Positions 12,191 through 25,482 of a DNA stretch of 64,000 nt are shown here, one piece after another (within the stretch, counting starts at the first letter, position 1; every line of letters begins with the position of its first letter). A model generated the notes under the pieces. That model saw nothing but the letters and a program-made list of their open reading frames with translations. It was not told where the DNA came from and searched no databases. Origin of the DNA: Mytilus californianus. Taxonomy: Eukaryota > Mollusca > Bivalvia > Mytilida > Mytilidae. The translations under genes were made by a program, and so were the position numbers. Where the stretch lies: assembly GCF_021869535.1 (NCBI RefSeq), contig NW_026262582.1:59780851-59844850 (forward strand), given 5' to 3'.

Positions 12191-14120
12191 GTAAGTTATA
12201 CATACGGTGGTGGAGTAGCAGAAAGCAGATCAAATTATATATCAGGTATTTCGATTGAAAACATTACTTGTTCGGCAGTTGTAAACAAAAGCTTTTAAGT
12301 ATTAATAACATCATTCACTCAAATTTACATATAAAATATGTAATATATAGCTAAAAGAGTATGATATAAGTTCGTGGATGATGTGAACAAACTAATCGTA
12401 TACTATTGACTATATGAAAGAAATCATTGACTTCAAACATTTTTTTTTGTCAACGGGAGCATTTCCAGATACACAAAACTAATAAAATGTCGCGACATAG
12501 AATCCAAACAAAATATGTTATGAATGATAAAATGATAAAATATAAATGATAAATGTCGAATGAATCAAAACGAGATCTGCAGGTTTGGGTGATTTGTAAG
12601 AACAAATCTGGTTTCAAAATAGAACTAGAGGAAAATATTTAGTTCAAACTCATAATCAAATATGCTTTCCATAGTAAATTGAAATACTCACTTATGCTTG
12701 GAATAAACAACTCTTATTTGAAAACATACCACATCGCCCTTATGTGTGTCACTCTTTGTAAAACAAATCTAGCTGATTCAAACGATCAAAAGTCATCAAG
12801 TTACTGTGATGTCCGTTTGTAACATAGAGTAGTTTTTATCATCAAAACAAAAACCTTTTATCAACTTTTTCTAGGCATGATCTCGTATATGTATTAGATA
12901 CACTTAAACGTTAGCTCCTCAAACAGTCTGCATAGAAGTAAGCATTGTCTTTGAAAATTCAAAATTATATAAAGCCCTCTCTTTGAATAATTCGAACTCT
13001 TATGAATATATTGCTGACAAATATGTATCTATTTATATACATTTTCCGATTTCGTGATGTGAAAGTTTAAAGTTGAAGGTTGAAAATCGGTGATCTTCGT
13101 TTATCTGTATAAATAATTTGTGTACAATCAAGCTTATATGCAGTTTAAAAAACACAAACACCAACAAATCGGTCATAAAAATACCAGACTCAATTTTGTA
13201 AATCAGATGCCATTTTCGTCTGCATAAGACTCATACATTCCGATCGATTCAAAACAGCTGTAAGGTCAAATCAAATCGAGGTAAGTTAAAGCATTTGAAC
13301 ATAAAATTTCGAATAGAATTCCAAATTCGTCTAAGGTAATCTATTATTGAAGGTTTAAAACTCAGCTTTTTAACAATCCGAAATTAGATTAACAGTATAT
13401 TTTAGAAATCAAATATATCAATGAAATGTCATGTCTCAACAAAAAAAAAAAATGTTAACTACTGCATATACTGGGCTGGTTATACTTTCGGGAATAAATT
13501 TCTGCTAGCAGTGGAATCAATCCAGTGGTTATTGACCTCACCGAAGACACCAGGCTTATAATTTGAGACGCCATACACGTGTGTCGCCAACATCCAACTC
13601 ATTAATGGCGGTAGTTGCCAAGTCAAATACGAAATAGAAAAGCCTAAAACCGGAAGTTCTGAAACGTACTGTCAAATAACAAAGGGCAATTTATCCTTTG
13701 AAAATTAACAACTCAGGGTTACTGCATGTTTGGATTGTTTTTCTTTTTTTTTTTTGGTAGTAAACGGTAAATTTACAAAAAGATTAGCATACCAATGATA
13801 TGTCTTGTTTACGCAAAGTGCTGGATACTTTGCTGATGAGACTTTCGGTGACGAAATGTCAACCAGCAGTGGTATCGACCGAGATGTTATAAAAACACAT
13901 CCAATTTTACTAGCTTATAATTCAGTACGGCAGACGTGCGTTTCGTTTTGCAACAGTGACTGCGTTTTATTGTCATGCTTTTTAATGTGTGTGTTTTTTT
14001 TTGTTGTTTTTTTTTTTTTGGCACTAACGCAGACAGTTTACATGTTTTCTTATATGTTTATTTGTTTTAAACTCGTATTGAAAACTCACAATTCGATATC
14101 TCCTAATTTTCATATTTTAG
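12191..14120 (+). other. Intron region with two copies of the hammerhead-type repeat (minus)
   Basis: Minus-orientation relics of the same dispersed repeat lie at 13490-13570 and 13805-13965. They share '(g)ctggnta-actttcggn-a' and 'agcagtggnatc' and end in 'cttataattnagnacg'. The second holds a shortened hammerhead relic at 13928-13964. An A run lies at about 13440-13452. The linking exon required by reading phase between 12190 and 14121 was not recognised. Confidence 0.55.
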
Positions 14121-14287
14121 GTAGAAAGAAGGTTGCCTCTAAACCATTTGTAATATATAACATCGTGGTAATATGTGCACTTGTGTTTATATGGCTACTG
14201 ATAATGATAAATAAAGTGAAGGAAGCAAGATCTACCAAAGGAGATCCGAACATACAACGAAATAAGGATAATGAAAACAATGTGTAA
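14121..14287 (+). CDS. Terminal exon: single transmembrane span and short cytoplasmic tail
   Basis: The acceptor is ttttcatattttag (AG 14119-14120), with phase 1 entry. The exon reads RKKVASKPFVIYNIVVICAL, then VFIWLLIMINKVKEAR, a polar tail, and ends NNV-stop (TAA 14285-14287). The roughly 22-residue hydrophobic run from FVIYN to IMIN is a clear membrane span. The Lys/Arg-rich residues after it give an outside-to-inside orientation. The cytoplasmic tail is only about 24 residues and has no visible ITAM, NPxY or PDZ motif, so signalling would depend on partners. It is taken as the end of the gene with the EGF exons at 10932 and 11979, on grounds of strand, phase class and distance. A second last exon of the same design ends at 54290. 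Confidence 0.65.
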
Positions 14288-14441
14288 ATTGCTTAAATTA
14301 GCGAAGCTTGAAATATCACATCGGTCTTTGTTTATGCATATTACTCATGTTAGTCTGATCTTACACAAATATAACAAAAGAATATTTGCAAATAGGGTTG
14401 AATCTTTGAAGATATGAGAGAAACGAACACTACTTATTTTT

Positions 14442-14447
14442 AATAAA
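14442..14447 (+). promoter_or_regulatory. Candidate polyadenylation signal AATAAA
   Basis: AATAAA lies 155 bp after the TAA of the membrane-span exon, at a plausible 3' UTR distance. AT-rich DNA makes chance matches common. Confidence 0.4.
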
Positions 14448-15629
14448 GAATGTATCCCTTAAAAACATAGTCACCACATGTTTACTGTGCAGTAACAAGT
14501 AAGGAGGATTTTCCAACTTTCCGGAGACTAAATTGTACATTGATGTAATCTTTACTTTATGTCAAAACATTTTTATATTCGCTGATTGCTCAGATGTTTG
14601 ATTGCCTTTTTATTGACTGACTGGTATGTGTGTAATGCATTTATAACAACTAGAAATTGCCCCCCCCCCCCCCCCACAAAAAAAAATTTGTTTTCTCGTT
14701 CATTTAACTTCACGAATATTTATTTATATATCGACCGCCGTTGCATCGTAGCAATGAATGTTTTCCCCCTTATTCCCTATTCGGCGACGTTCCTGTCAAT
14801 CAAAATATATTGCTCGCTTGTGTTTTTTCCTAACAGCACATATTAGTATTAATGCTATTTTATGTACAAAGGATAGCTTTTTCAACGTGTGCTGTCTTAA
14901 CATTGGACAAAGACATTGTTCATATTCAAGGGTCAACTGGTTTATATGGAAACTTAGTCTTTCAAAGTTATATGCGCATTGCATTAACTAACGCATACGC
15001 GTGGCAACTTGTTCAAAGTGATAAAAGAAATGAAAGGCAAAGGATATATCTATATTGTCCGCCTTACTGTGAAAGTGTTACTATCTCGAAACAAATATTT
15101 TTCTTCATAAGTTTTGGTTTCGATTTCTATATTTGTAAATGTACTGCATTCATGCAACCAACTACCTTTGCAAGAACGAGGTACTCAGCCGTCAAAACAA
15201 TATCGGAATTATCGGTGTTAGATTAAAAAACGTATAAAATGCTAAGTTTAAAGGTAAAAGATCGATAACTGAGATTCACTACTTTCTAGTGTATCATCAA
15301 TTCTAAATTGCTAATGAGATGTTGTTTGTAAAGCAAACAATTGTATTATATGTAAGAAATTAATTCGAGGAAGACACGATAGTTAATTATTCTAATGACA
15401 CGGAAAAAGGTCAAATGCAGTCAATTTGAAACGTCCTAATTGTGATCGAAACAAATTAACATGTTAAATACAAGTATAAGATGGTCCGCCGCAGTTTTTA
15501 ACCTGATTTTGTTAAGTGATGTCACATGAATAAAACAAGTCTACCGTTTGAGTTCATTCCTTTTGTTGGATCGATATTTCCTTTTGTTTTTTTCTGCGTA
15601 GCCGTTGGTTTTCTGTGTAGCTTCTTTTT
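14448..15629. other. Non-coding DNA
   Basis: I see no gene. A poly-C tract lies at 14660-14675, followed by an A run. Longer frames here have no recognisable domain. Confidence 0.45.
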
Positions 15630-15823
15630 TTGATAAATATTTACACTGAATTGTATTGTATTTGAAGCTTTACGGACGTCCATCGGTAGTACTACTGTCG
15701 CAGATATCCGATAACCTGGCTCCGCTACGCGTCGCCATGTTAACTCAATTTGCGACAGTAAAACTACTGATTGACGTCCGCAAAGCTTCAAATACAATAC
15801 AGTTAAGTGTAATTATTTATCAA
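15630..15823. mobile_element. Foldback MITE with 73-bp terminal inverted repeats
   Basis: The left arm at 15630-15702 begins ttgataaatatttacac. The right arm at 15751-15823 is its inverted copy with only scattered mismatches, for example tttgaagctttacggacgtc against gacgtccgcaaagcttcaaa. The spacer is about 48 bp. The whole 194-bp unit would form a long hairpin. No clear target duplication is visible and there is no coding capacity. Confidence 0.8.
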
Positions 15824-16741
15824 TAAACCTACAATCAAGCTAATTAAAGAATACATGCAATGTAAGCTTACTCAATAACGATAATAGGGATCACAGCTCG
15901 TATACATTTCTATTGCTTCTGCTTGTATTATATGTAAGAAATACTCAATTTCATTGCAATAAAGATCCGGTTAAATTTCATTGTATTGTTTAATTCAACA
16001 TCATGTACCATTAACTTGGTGGCAAATTATGTATGCACGTATTCTCCAAAAATACTGCCACATTTTACATAAGAGCACGTACTTTAAAGAAATCCAATTA
16101 AAACAGTACTAACTATTCTAGGTTTAGGTTTTTCTGTTTCACAGATATACAGTATTACATGTCAACCGAATCAAAAGGCCTATGAAATGAACGCAATGCA
16201 CCTTAAACTCCAGAAATGATCCATTTCACTTTTTGCATATGATTTAGTAAAAATGTTAATGATTTTAAATTCTTAGACATTAGTTAAGAAACTTGTTAAA
16301 GCACATTAAAAAAAAATAGTTGTATAACACCCAAAAGAAGCCGTAGTAAAATAATATTTAAGAGATTTCTGTGTAGTTGAAGTAGCCAGTACATAGTAAG
16401 GACATTCAGCTGTTTAGAGGGGACTTTAAGCTTAGTTTAGTATTTGTCTCTCTGTATAACAAATGAACCTGTATGTGGGAAAATTTATAATAGCATTTAT
16501 AAGAGCTACTTCTAAGAAGTATTTACGGCACACTTCTGCCACATAGTTGGCTGCTACGTAATCGGGACGAACATAAACGGTTTGCAAGGACCAGATGTTT
16601 ATTTGTAATTTTAGAATTGTGCGTATTAATATCAATAACATATTTCTTAACTACATTAAGATGTGATACTGGAATATTCTTGCTTTTAATGCATGTATAC
16701 AACTCAACCTTTGACGTTATAGAGAAAGTCCAAATAACTAT
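15824..16741. other. Non-coding DNA
   Basis: No exon, repeat array or RNA gene is recognised. Confidence 0.4.
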
Positions 16742-16804
16742 CAATTCCTGGGAAATAATGGAGCGGAGGCCCGTAGGGCCGACGCCCATTATGTCCCAGG
16801 AATG
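16742..16804. repeat. Short palindromic element
   Basis: The arm caattcctgggaaataatgg (16742-16761) pairs with ccattatgtcccaggaatgg (16785-16804). The loop contains a second palindrome, ggcccgtagggcc. A one-arm relative occurs at about 18576-18606 (ctcaattcctgaaaaataatgg), so this is a dispersed small foldback repeat. Confidence 0.65.
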
Positions 16805-16859
16805 GACATTTAATTGGAATTTCGCTAACTTGAAATACACCTTAAATATTAAAAACTAA

Positions 16860-19229
16860 GCTTCAGATTATAACATTGTAAAGAATTTTATTTAATTTTG
16901 TAAAGGTTTTCTTTTAATTTTCCCCGTGTTGTACCTAAGAATCCGCAGGCAAAATTTAATATCAAGCTGACCAACTGCTCACTTAACGAAGTATTTATGA
17001 ACAGTAGAATAATTACTATAAAAAGATCTTGAATAAAGTTCATTCAGATTTATGTTTAAAGTCATTGGATACGCACGTCTTTCTTGTAGTGGGATTGAAA
17101 GGATATTTATTTGTGTCTTTAAGTGGTATTTCGGGAGAGTAAATAAAAAACCTAGTATTTATGCATATATGTTAAAGGATTATGTGTGTTTGTCGTTTTG
17201 ATAAATATATGATGTAGAATCGTCTGTGAAAAGTGAAATGGTACAACTAGAATGGATTTCCAGGTGTGTAACACTCTAGTATAGGTAATATAACTAATAA
17301 CGGTGTGTTCGATTTTCAGTCATATCGAAAACTAAAATGTATTCTATATTTCAAACCATTTTATTCGATGAAATAAAATGAAACAAGAAAACAGTGTTTC
17401 ATACACAACCCAACATTTCGTCTTTCCCTTTGCTAATTACACCGAACAGAACTTTTATGCATTTTTTTGTAAATAGAAATACACGCAGACTGAAAGTATT
17501 TTCCATTCTTCCCTATTATCAGTAGGAAGCAAACAAGTTTTAGAACCAAATATCCGCATGATTAAAAGCATTTCTGGATTCCGTTTTGTATGTATTTAAC
17601 TTAAGTGGACAACTAACTACCTTTTAATTTCATTTAAACATTTATTTCAAGATTCACGCCATTTATTTGCACTGCCGATATAACTGTTATATTTGCCACT
17701 GGACATATAACAACAGTGAATGAATTCGATTATGTTACGAGTTTTTGTTGAAAATTGAAGTAAAACCCCGCCCAATATTAACACAAGCCTTATTCAAATG
17801 TTATGCATACCCCTCAAATTGTATTCATTAGTACTTTATCTAAATTCTAACAACGAACAATAAATTAAAATACCGAATACGCCATTTTGACCATTTCAGT
17901 TTCTTGAACTATCTATTCTTTTAAACAACAATAGTATTGTAGAAACCATCCGAGTAATGTTTGTGTTTTTCATTTATATATATATATGTAAATGCAACAA
18001 ACGATTGTTGCTGTACAAAATCAAAATATTTCAAGTATTGATATCTTAAACGGTAAAACTAATATCAAATATGTGAAATATATTTTTCTCTTACTTTCAT
18101 TATTGAATAATGTAATTGTGTCCAATATTACAATAGAATTCACTGACTCACAAACAGTTAACACATTTGATATTTTGTAGATGCACAGAAAAGGAATGAG
18201 ACTCAATGGAAAATATTCGTTTTTACCAACTTGGATACTATCCGTGACAAAAATTCAACCAAGATTTGCATCGGCAAACAAATTGTGGATTATATTATTG
18301 AATTTTAGTGAATACGATACTATATTTTACACGATGGAGTTACGACTCGCAAATAAAAGTTATTTGTTAATAATGTGATATTTAGTGTTCATTGTATTAC
18401 TACGATCCCAATTTAAAAAAAATCCAATATCAGTCGTTCTATTAAGATTTAATATTATTCAGTATCGCGTTACTTCCTTTAGAATTATTCCCATGGGTGA
18501 ACACATTTTAAGAAAGTCCCCTTGGAAATATCCTAAGGGCAAAACGTCCGGATGAATGAAGACGAACAATAAAAAAATAATTCTCAATTCCTGAAAAATA
18601 ATGGAGAGTTTGAACAAAAGATTTTCGTCACAGGTGTATTTTAAAGTCTTTTTCGTATACACCAATTTGATCAAAAGGATTAAAGAGCATTTGGAAGACA
18701 GTCGTTTCAATTGGCACAGGACGATAAACACTCGGTTTCAAACTATTACTGAGGTCCCCTGTAATGCAATAACCGTATGAATTAGATCTAAAACTATATG
18801 ATCACAGTCTCGTGTTGCATAAAATAAAATGCAAGTGGATTATAGAAAATTACACTTTCACTAAATGTACTGATATATAAAGGCAACAGTATATACCACT
18901 GTTCAATAGTCATAATTCGATTAAGCAAAAACAAACCCGGGTAACAAACTAAAAACGAGGGAAACACATCAGTACATAGAGGTATCAAATTATTTGATCG
19001 AGCCATTACATATACTACATAAGTTGATAATAGTAACTATGGGTCAACACATATATCGGTTAATATATCACACTTAAAGTAAATGTTGTGCATACGGGTA
19101 CCTGAGAAGAGATCATGGTGATAAAACACTGACATTATAATTATTATATACCAATACAGTTCAAAGAACGAGAAAAAGTCTACGGCTCTATAAAACACAG
19201 TACATTTAAATCTCATTAATAAATGCATT
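16860..19229. other. Non-coding DNA, no gene seen
   Basis: AT-rich sequence with a short TA run near 17977-17988 and the half-palindrome near 18576. No domain or credible exon is seen. Confidence 0.4.
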
Positions 19230-19570
19230 TTAGTCCTAATGGTTAGTTTAAGCTTAACATCATCTGAAAAGTCTGGGCAATAAAACTAAAAAGACATGTG
19301 TTGTTTTTCATTCTATTTTCAAACGTATCAACTGTTGTTAATTCAGTACTGTTCAGACAATTTGCTTACAGTACATTCAGCATTGATCGGTTGCTTTACA
19401 GACAAAACAGTATGAGTTTGATGTTTACAGGTAAACAACAACTACTGAACAGTCTTAATATAGACTGAAACTATAAGAGAATTGTACTTAATATACTGCG
19501 GTGGATAATGCATATGACTAGATAATGTATTGTCATTCTTTTTAGAGCTGTTCAGATCAAAACTGGTTAG
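19230..19570 (+). repeat. Copy 1 of a local duplication
   Basis: The block matches 25545-25935 in order: 'catcatctgaaaagtctg..caataaaac', then 'tcagtactgttcagacaat', 'gatgtttacaggtaaa', 'ctgaacagtcttaatatagac' and 'gagctgttcagatcaaaa'. The copies are diverged but colinear, so this is an old segmental or repeat-mediated duplication about 6.3 kb apart. Confidence 0.6.
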
Positions 19571-19974
19571 GGATTTGTAATAAATGAACTAGCGTATATG
19601 TTTTACCTGTCATTGTAACGTGGAGTTTTGAGGACTCTTTGAAGGGATATACGAATAAACAATTAATAAATAGTGTTCCAGTGAAATTTACATTTGCAGT
19701 ACATGTATAAGTGATAATTAGTATTAATGCGCTCTAAATCGAAACTATTTATCTTTGTTACTTTCATATGTAACACAGTGATTACAATAAATTGTCAGAA
19801 AAGAAAGATTTGTTGGACTTAATCTATAACATAGGTTTATCACTAAATGGTTTATATGATTTGATACATAGAGGTTATGACAGTAAATGCACATATCGAC
19901 GAGAAACTTATTTGTTTTTTTTTTATTGACAACATGAGATATGTTACGTTTGTAGGAAGTGTTTTTCAACAAAC

Positions 19975-20870
19975 AATCGGCATTTCTATTAGAACCAACG
20001 GTGCTCCTCTTCTTGCTGAATCGTTTCTGTATTCATTTGACTGACTTCATACAGGAACTGCTTAGAACAAAAAAGAAGTTAGCAGTATCCTTTAACTCAC
20101 TTTCCGCTGTATAGATGTTGTTCTCCCACTCAATAATTCATAATTCGATGACTATGTTGAACGCATCTATCCCATCGAACTTGATTAAAAGATACAACAG
20201 ATATAGGTAAGTCTGCCTCATGTCTTGACTTAAATATAGACATTAACAATGAGGGTCGATTGAAAACAAAACTTCACGAAAAAAGAAATAATATCAGCTT
20301 GCCAATCGTGAACTTTCCATTTCTATGGAGCAACATTCCAGCAGCGCCTGCATACGGAGTATATATCTTCCTGTTGATATGTAAAGCAGGACATGTTTTG
20401 TCTATCATGACTTCCTTGATAGAGGGTTGCTACTCACAAGGAAGTTTTTAAAATCGTTCCTTCGTAAATTTTACAGCCGCAATCACGAGTTGGTTGACCG
20501 TTATGGAATATCTGTTTCACAGATGATAACGAATATGTTCCAATTGTCGTCACTTCAATCCCGTCCCCTTTACCCCGAATTTGACCTACCAAATAAGATT
20601 GATCACCGGGTTTGAATTTGCATGAACAACACGATGGACGCCACATTTGGAGCAGGATCTGCTTACCCTTCCGGAGCACCGGAGATCATCCCTAGTTTTT
20701 CGTGGGGTTCATGTTGCTTAGTCTTTAGTTTTCTATGTTGTGTTTTGTGTACTGTTGTTTGTTTTTATTTTTTTTTACATTTTTAGCCATGGCGTTGTCA
20801 GTTCATTGTTCGACTTATTAGTTTCAATGTCCCTTTGGTATCTTTCGCATCTCTTTTGTATCAGTGCAAA
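19975..20870 (+). pseudogene. Penelope-like retroelement fragment, family B (dead)
   Basis: Pieces in shifting frames match a Penelope-like reverse transcriptase: IGISIRTNGAPLLAESFLYS (motif B, cf. GIPMGTNCAPLLADLFL in relatives), FRCIDVVLPLNN (motif C), then LHEKRNNISLPIVNFPFLWS and SNIPAAPAYGVYIF. In motif C the usual YIDDV is changed to CIDVV, so one catalytic Asp is lost. Several stops and frameshifts are present. The 3' part from about 20620 is the family B tail (ggagcaggatctgcttaccc to gtatctttcgcatctctttt), shared with 28400-28645. It is 5' truncated in the palm domain. The intact protein would copy element RNA into DNA; this copy cannot. Confidence 0.75.
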
Positions 20871-23800
20871 AAAGCGCGACACACAAACATCATCGATTTA
20901 GCTTGTCATTTAAAACATAATATATGATAACATTTTCCGTGATTTGTCTAATTTAAGATTATTACATTAATAACAGAAGAAATATTCTACGCTGATGTCC
21001 GTTTCTGCACTGTGCGATTTGAACTGGTATAATTCCAAAAATCTCAAAGTTGACGAAGGTAAAAGAATTACAACAAAGACTGCGTAGATATGCATCCAAA
21101 ATGAAAGAACTGTGCGATTTGAACTTGTACACTTCTAAAATTTTACCAATATTAAGTAATTACAACAGAGACTGCGTAGTTATACATACCAAATAAATAG
21201 CACCACACGATTTGAACTACACCTTTGCATTGACAGATAATCTCCTTCATTAGTCTGGCTTACATTCATAGTCACTTCGATGGCCGTTCATACGTTTGTT
21301 AAATTGCTGTTCTGACTGAAAACGTACTGTTTTCCACAGTTACACTGTACAAGGTACTCTTGCAACTGGCATTGCAAACTATTGTTAAAAGTCTAGGTAT
21401 TAAGTATTTGCTTGCAAGTCGGACATAGTTTGATCCCACAACCCTTGCAAGGTCCTCAATGCTCTTCAACTTTGTACTTTATTTGGCGTTTTTTTACTTT
21501 TTTTATTCGAGCGTCATTGATAAGTCTTTTGTAAACGGAACGCGAGTCTGGCGTACACAATTTTTATTCTGATATTTGAATTCATGTACGCCAAATATGT
21601 ACCAATGTTCAGTCAATTTAGAATATTTAGCTATTAAACGTTAAATACGAATGAATAAAAAACTGCACCGTATTGAATATAATTATACCGGTACCTAACT
21701 TTGTCGAAAAATGTCCTTTCGGAATGCAAAGTACCAACTAAAAGCAATTCAAAAGACAAATCAAGCAATGAGAGTCAAACCAAGAACAAGCATTAATAAC
21801 TAGTAAATTAACACGACAGCAAGGGCCAAGCTAGCACATTTGTATGTCAATTTGAAAAAAAAACCCGATGCTTACAAAGCAATACGTTTTCATGAATTTT
21901 TAAAAAGAAAGATTCATTTTTTTAAATGTTCAACAAACGATATCAAAGGTACAATTATATGGGTTAAAATCTCTGGTATCAGCCATGGCCAATATTTGGT
22001 ACTTATATTGATATATTTGAAGAAAGTTGTAGCGAAATATGCAAATTACATACGATTGTAGTGTGTATGTCAATGAAGATGTAAATTGATGTTTACGTAG
22101 TTGATAATACCATCATAAACAATAGCACATGGTATTACAAGAACAAAAACAACGAAACAGATATCGAACTCTAGCGATTTTGTAAGATTTTATCTTTATA
22201 ATCGATATTTTTAGCAACTGTTTTTCAATTGGAAAAGAATGAACTAACTTGTGATTGTGTTTGCAGTTGTACAGATTTTGTCTTCGTTAAGCGGCAAAGG
22301 AAATACCAGAAAAATGCAACATATAAAAGTTTATGGAAATGTTATTTTTCAGAGATATTAGAATTGACCCTTTAATATGCTGCAATATGACCGATTGAAA
22401 TTATTGGTTATGAAGCGTGCAATGACTTTAATGTAGTCACATATGTCGACCTATTTAATATATCAGACTGTATAATCCAAGGTAAGACATTAAATATATT
22501 TCTTTTGTCATGGTTTCATGGATTTTGATCAGAAAACGTATGCTGTTTAAACACAAAAAACTCGACTTTGTTACCTACAACATATTTGTTGGTGGATTGA
22601 TATTTATTATATATAACAAACGTGATGATTTAATTTTTCTAGTTTTCAACTTCCAGTTTCTCTGCAGCAGTAACATGCCTTATGCAAAGTCGTATGACGT
22701 TTACATATCTGAATTTAAGCGTAATGCTTGTGCATATTCAAATCATACAGACTATGTTATCAGGTATATGCTACTTACAGAAAAACAAAGGTATAAGAAC
22801 GATGAAAATCGATACTAGAAAATTTTTACGATCACCATCACGCCCGATACGATCTGTCTAAGTATCTACTCTCTAACGTCATGATACCAAAATAGTTTTT
22901 AAATCTGTAATTCTACCGATTGAGTCATATTCCAAATTGTGAAATGTGAACTGAGTGTGAATTTGCTCAACTTGTATACATACTGCTCAACCTGTAGACG
23001 CATCAGAATAGCTTTTGGATTTCATATAATTCTCTCTGTTTTTGATGTATTTGTCTTCGTTTTTTATGCTTGTTTTCCCTTCATTTGTCTTCTAAATAGT
23101 TTTATGAGATTTAAATGCCAGTAAACTACTGTATCCCCAGTCTATAAATCGTTATGTGGTGTAGAGGTAAGAACTATACTGTGCTTTTACTCCCATTCAT
23201 CCGGTGCAATAACTTCCATTTGGTGGATATTACAGGAATTAATGTTATCACTTCCCCGATTGGGGCTTCCGATTTCTAAATGACGGACACACATAGAAAT
23301 TTACCATATAAACAAGCACTTTCAATTGTGTACTTGTGTCGAAGAACGGACAATGGCAAACAAATAAATATTTTACTTTAAAAGCTACTAATAATAGACA
23401 TTGCGTGAAAACATGTTTTATTACTTTAACATGTTGCGCCACTTTTTTTCACAATTTACAAAAAAAAAGGAAAATATTGCTGATCGTATTTATGTCTTTT
23501 AGTAATTCATTTATACAAAGTAGCTTCCAAATTACTAATAAAAAACTATTATATGCCAAAATCAAATGTGACCTCAATTTCGTCACCAGACACAATATAT
23601 TCAATTTAATTGCATTGATTGAACGGTCTAGAGTTAATGCAAATATAAAGCTGGAGTCACTCGATATTTACAACTGGAAATTTTGTTAAAAAACAGTTAG
23701 AAACAAAATTTCAGCATGCCGGTTCAAGTAACTGATAATAATTTATATCATACGTAATGTGTATAATTAGTTTCCCAATTATTTATTTCACTAATTCACT

Positions 23801-25297
23801 GAATTGAAATCGTGAAAGTTGTTGAAACCTAGTTGAACCTAATGTACAAAAATAAGCAACCATTTACACAAATGCTAACGTCAAAATTTCAATAATCAAA
23901 ACACATTGATACATTGTATTGAAGACAGTTCTGTATAAAAAAAGATACATTTGCTTTAGTAAAAGTCCATTGCAGAATTGATTGACTAACATTCGCTTGC
24001 TTGAATTCCAATTACAATCAGTTCATGCATTGTCAGAACGAGCAATACAGACGTCAAATTAGTTTGACTTTATACACCCTAGACAATAAATTAAACAGCG
24101 CTAACTCTACCATAACATTTGAGGACATTATGAAGCGAAAGTCCGTAGAAAATCTGAATAAAATTCAGATCATGTGTTCATGGTTGGTTACAAGGATCTG
24201 ACAACACTCCATTTAACTTTCTGTTCAAGTAATTATTACATTAGTCAATGAAATTTCAGCCTGAAAATTTTTGAAGGTGTGTATTAATCCTACAAAACCA
24301 GAGGATCAGAAAAGGTCTTTAATTCAGAAAGTAGAATGGAGCGTTTTCAGATCCTTGTATGCATATTGACACGGGCATCGGGAAAAACTTCATGAATTAC
24401 TTAATGACATAAAACATAAACAGTATCATTTAGAACTTGTAACTTATTTGCGTAAGACCCTAACTTGTAAATAAGTTACAGAACATAAATAAAACTGTAA
24501 AAAGAACTTACAAACTTAAATGATTCTACCATTGATGTAACCTATCGAATTAATTGATCTCGCAAATATTATAGTTTCGAACAAATATACAATATAAATG
24601 CACACAAATACCTGATGGAATCATATACTATGTCATGTCAACTGAAAAATAATACACTCCATTAGCAGATGCTGTTTGGATGATCAGACATTAAGTAGGA
24701 GGATTGATCAAATTGTTAAGACCTCAAATTTGAGTCATAGCTCAAAATATAAAAGCTAGTCAGACATACTTTGTTAAATCAGCATGCCAGGACATCAGTA
24801 TGATGCAGAATTTGAAAGGACTATTATATATTAACGATTGCCAGTTCAAAATATGAATTCGAACTTGATACACGTATCGTAGTTAAAATTCGATGTCCCA
24901 TGCATTTTTCATCGAATATGCCAATTATAATACACTGTATTATCACCATTTCTGCATCAGATGCGCAATTCGACAGTTTAGATACATTTTCCGTTAAAAT
25001 GTTAGACAATATATACTTAATGTAAATATTGAAGAGCTGAAAATATGCAACAAAAGCAAAACGACCTGGACTAATATTATCAAAACACATTGTGCCGTAA
25101 TATTGTTTATAAAAATTGTAACGCACTTGTAATAGCTATGAACCATTAAAACGGCAGATATAGATTTCAGATAGCCAGTTAACAATAGGAATTAGCAATT
25201 AATCAATTATGTATCAAATCATTTCTATGAGCAGATACAAAATATATTTTTTTATACATTTATCTGAATAAATGTTATGATATTAACATTTTATTAG
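20871..25297. other. Non-coding DNA with one decayed hammerhead-type repeat
   Basis: No gene is recognised. A copy of the hammerhead repeat lies at about 21430-21560. Its core, TTGATAA..CGGAACGCGAGTC, has lost consensus bases in both CUGAUGA and GAAA. The rest is AT-rich, without arrays. Confidence 0.45.
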
Positions 25298-25482
25298 TTG
25301 ATTGTCAGTGGGGCCTTTCGTCACCAAAGTTTTGTTCCGTGACATGCAATAGTGGCATAGGACATAGAAATAGAACATGCGACAACCCCTCACCTTCTGA
25401 CGGAGGAAAATATTGTATTTATAATAGTACCATCATATCACATAGTATCTTAGGAGATTGTCTATGTACATATACTGTTTAG
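25298..25482 (+). CDS. Thrombospondin type 1 (TSP1) repeat exon
   Basis: The acceptor is aacattttattag (AG 25296-25297), with phase 1 entry. The exon reads DCQWGLSSPKFCSVTCNSGI, then GHRNRTCDNPSPSDGGKYC. This has the TSP1 hallmarks: a Trp before the CSVTC segment, the R-x-R-x-C strand, and the Pro-rich GGKYC end. After YC the expected last Cys (about 8-9 residues on) is Ser, and the frame runs to a stop at 25480-25482 with no strong donor, so the 3' boundary is unsure. TSP1 domains are extracellular adhesion and glycosaminoglycan-binding modules, often combined with EGF repeats. The strand and phase agree with the EGF exons in this window. It may be a functional exon of the downstream gene or an early relic. 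Confidence 0.65.

Noticed and set aside
13805-14120. Frame upstream of the membrane-span exon (AGYFADETFGDEMSTSSG..)
   Set aside because: The same text recurs in degenerate form at 13485-13560 and belongs to the dispersed hammerhead-type repeat in minus orientation. The true exon begins after the acceptor at 14120.
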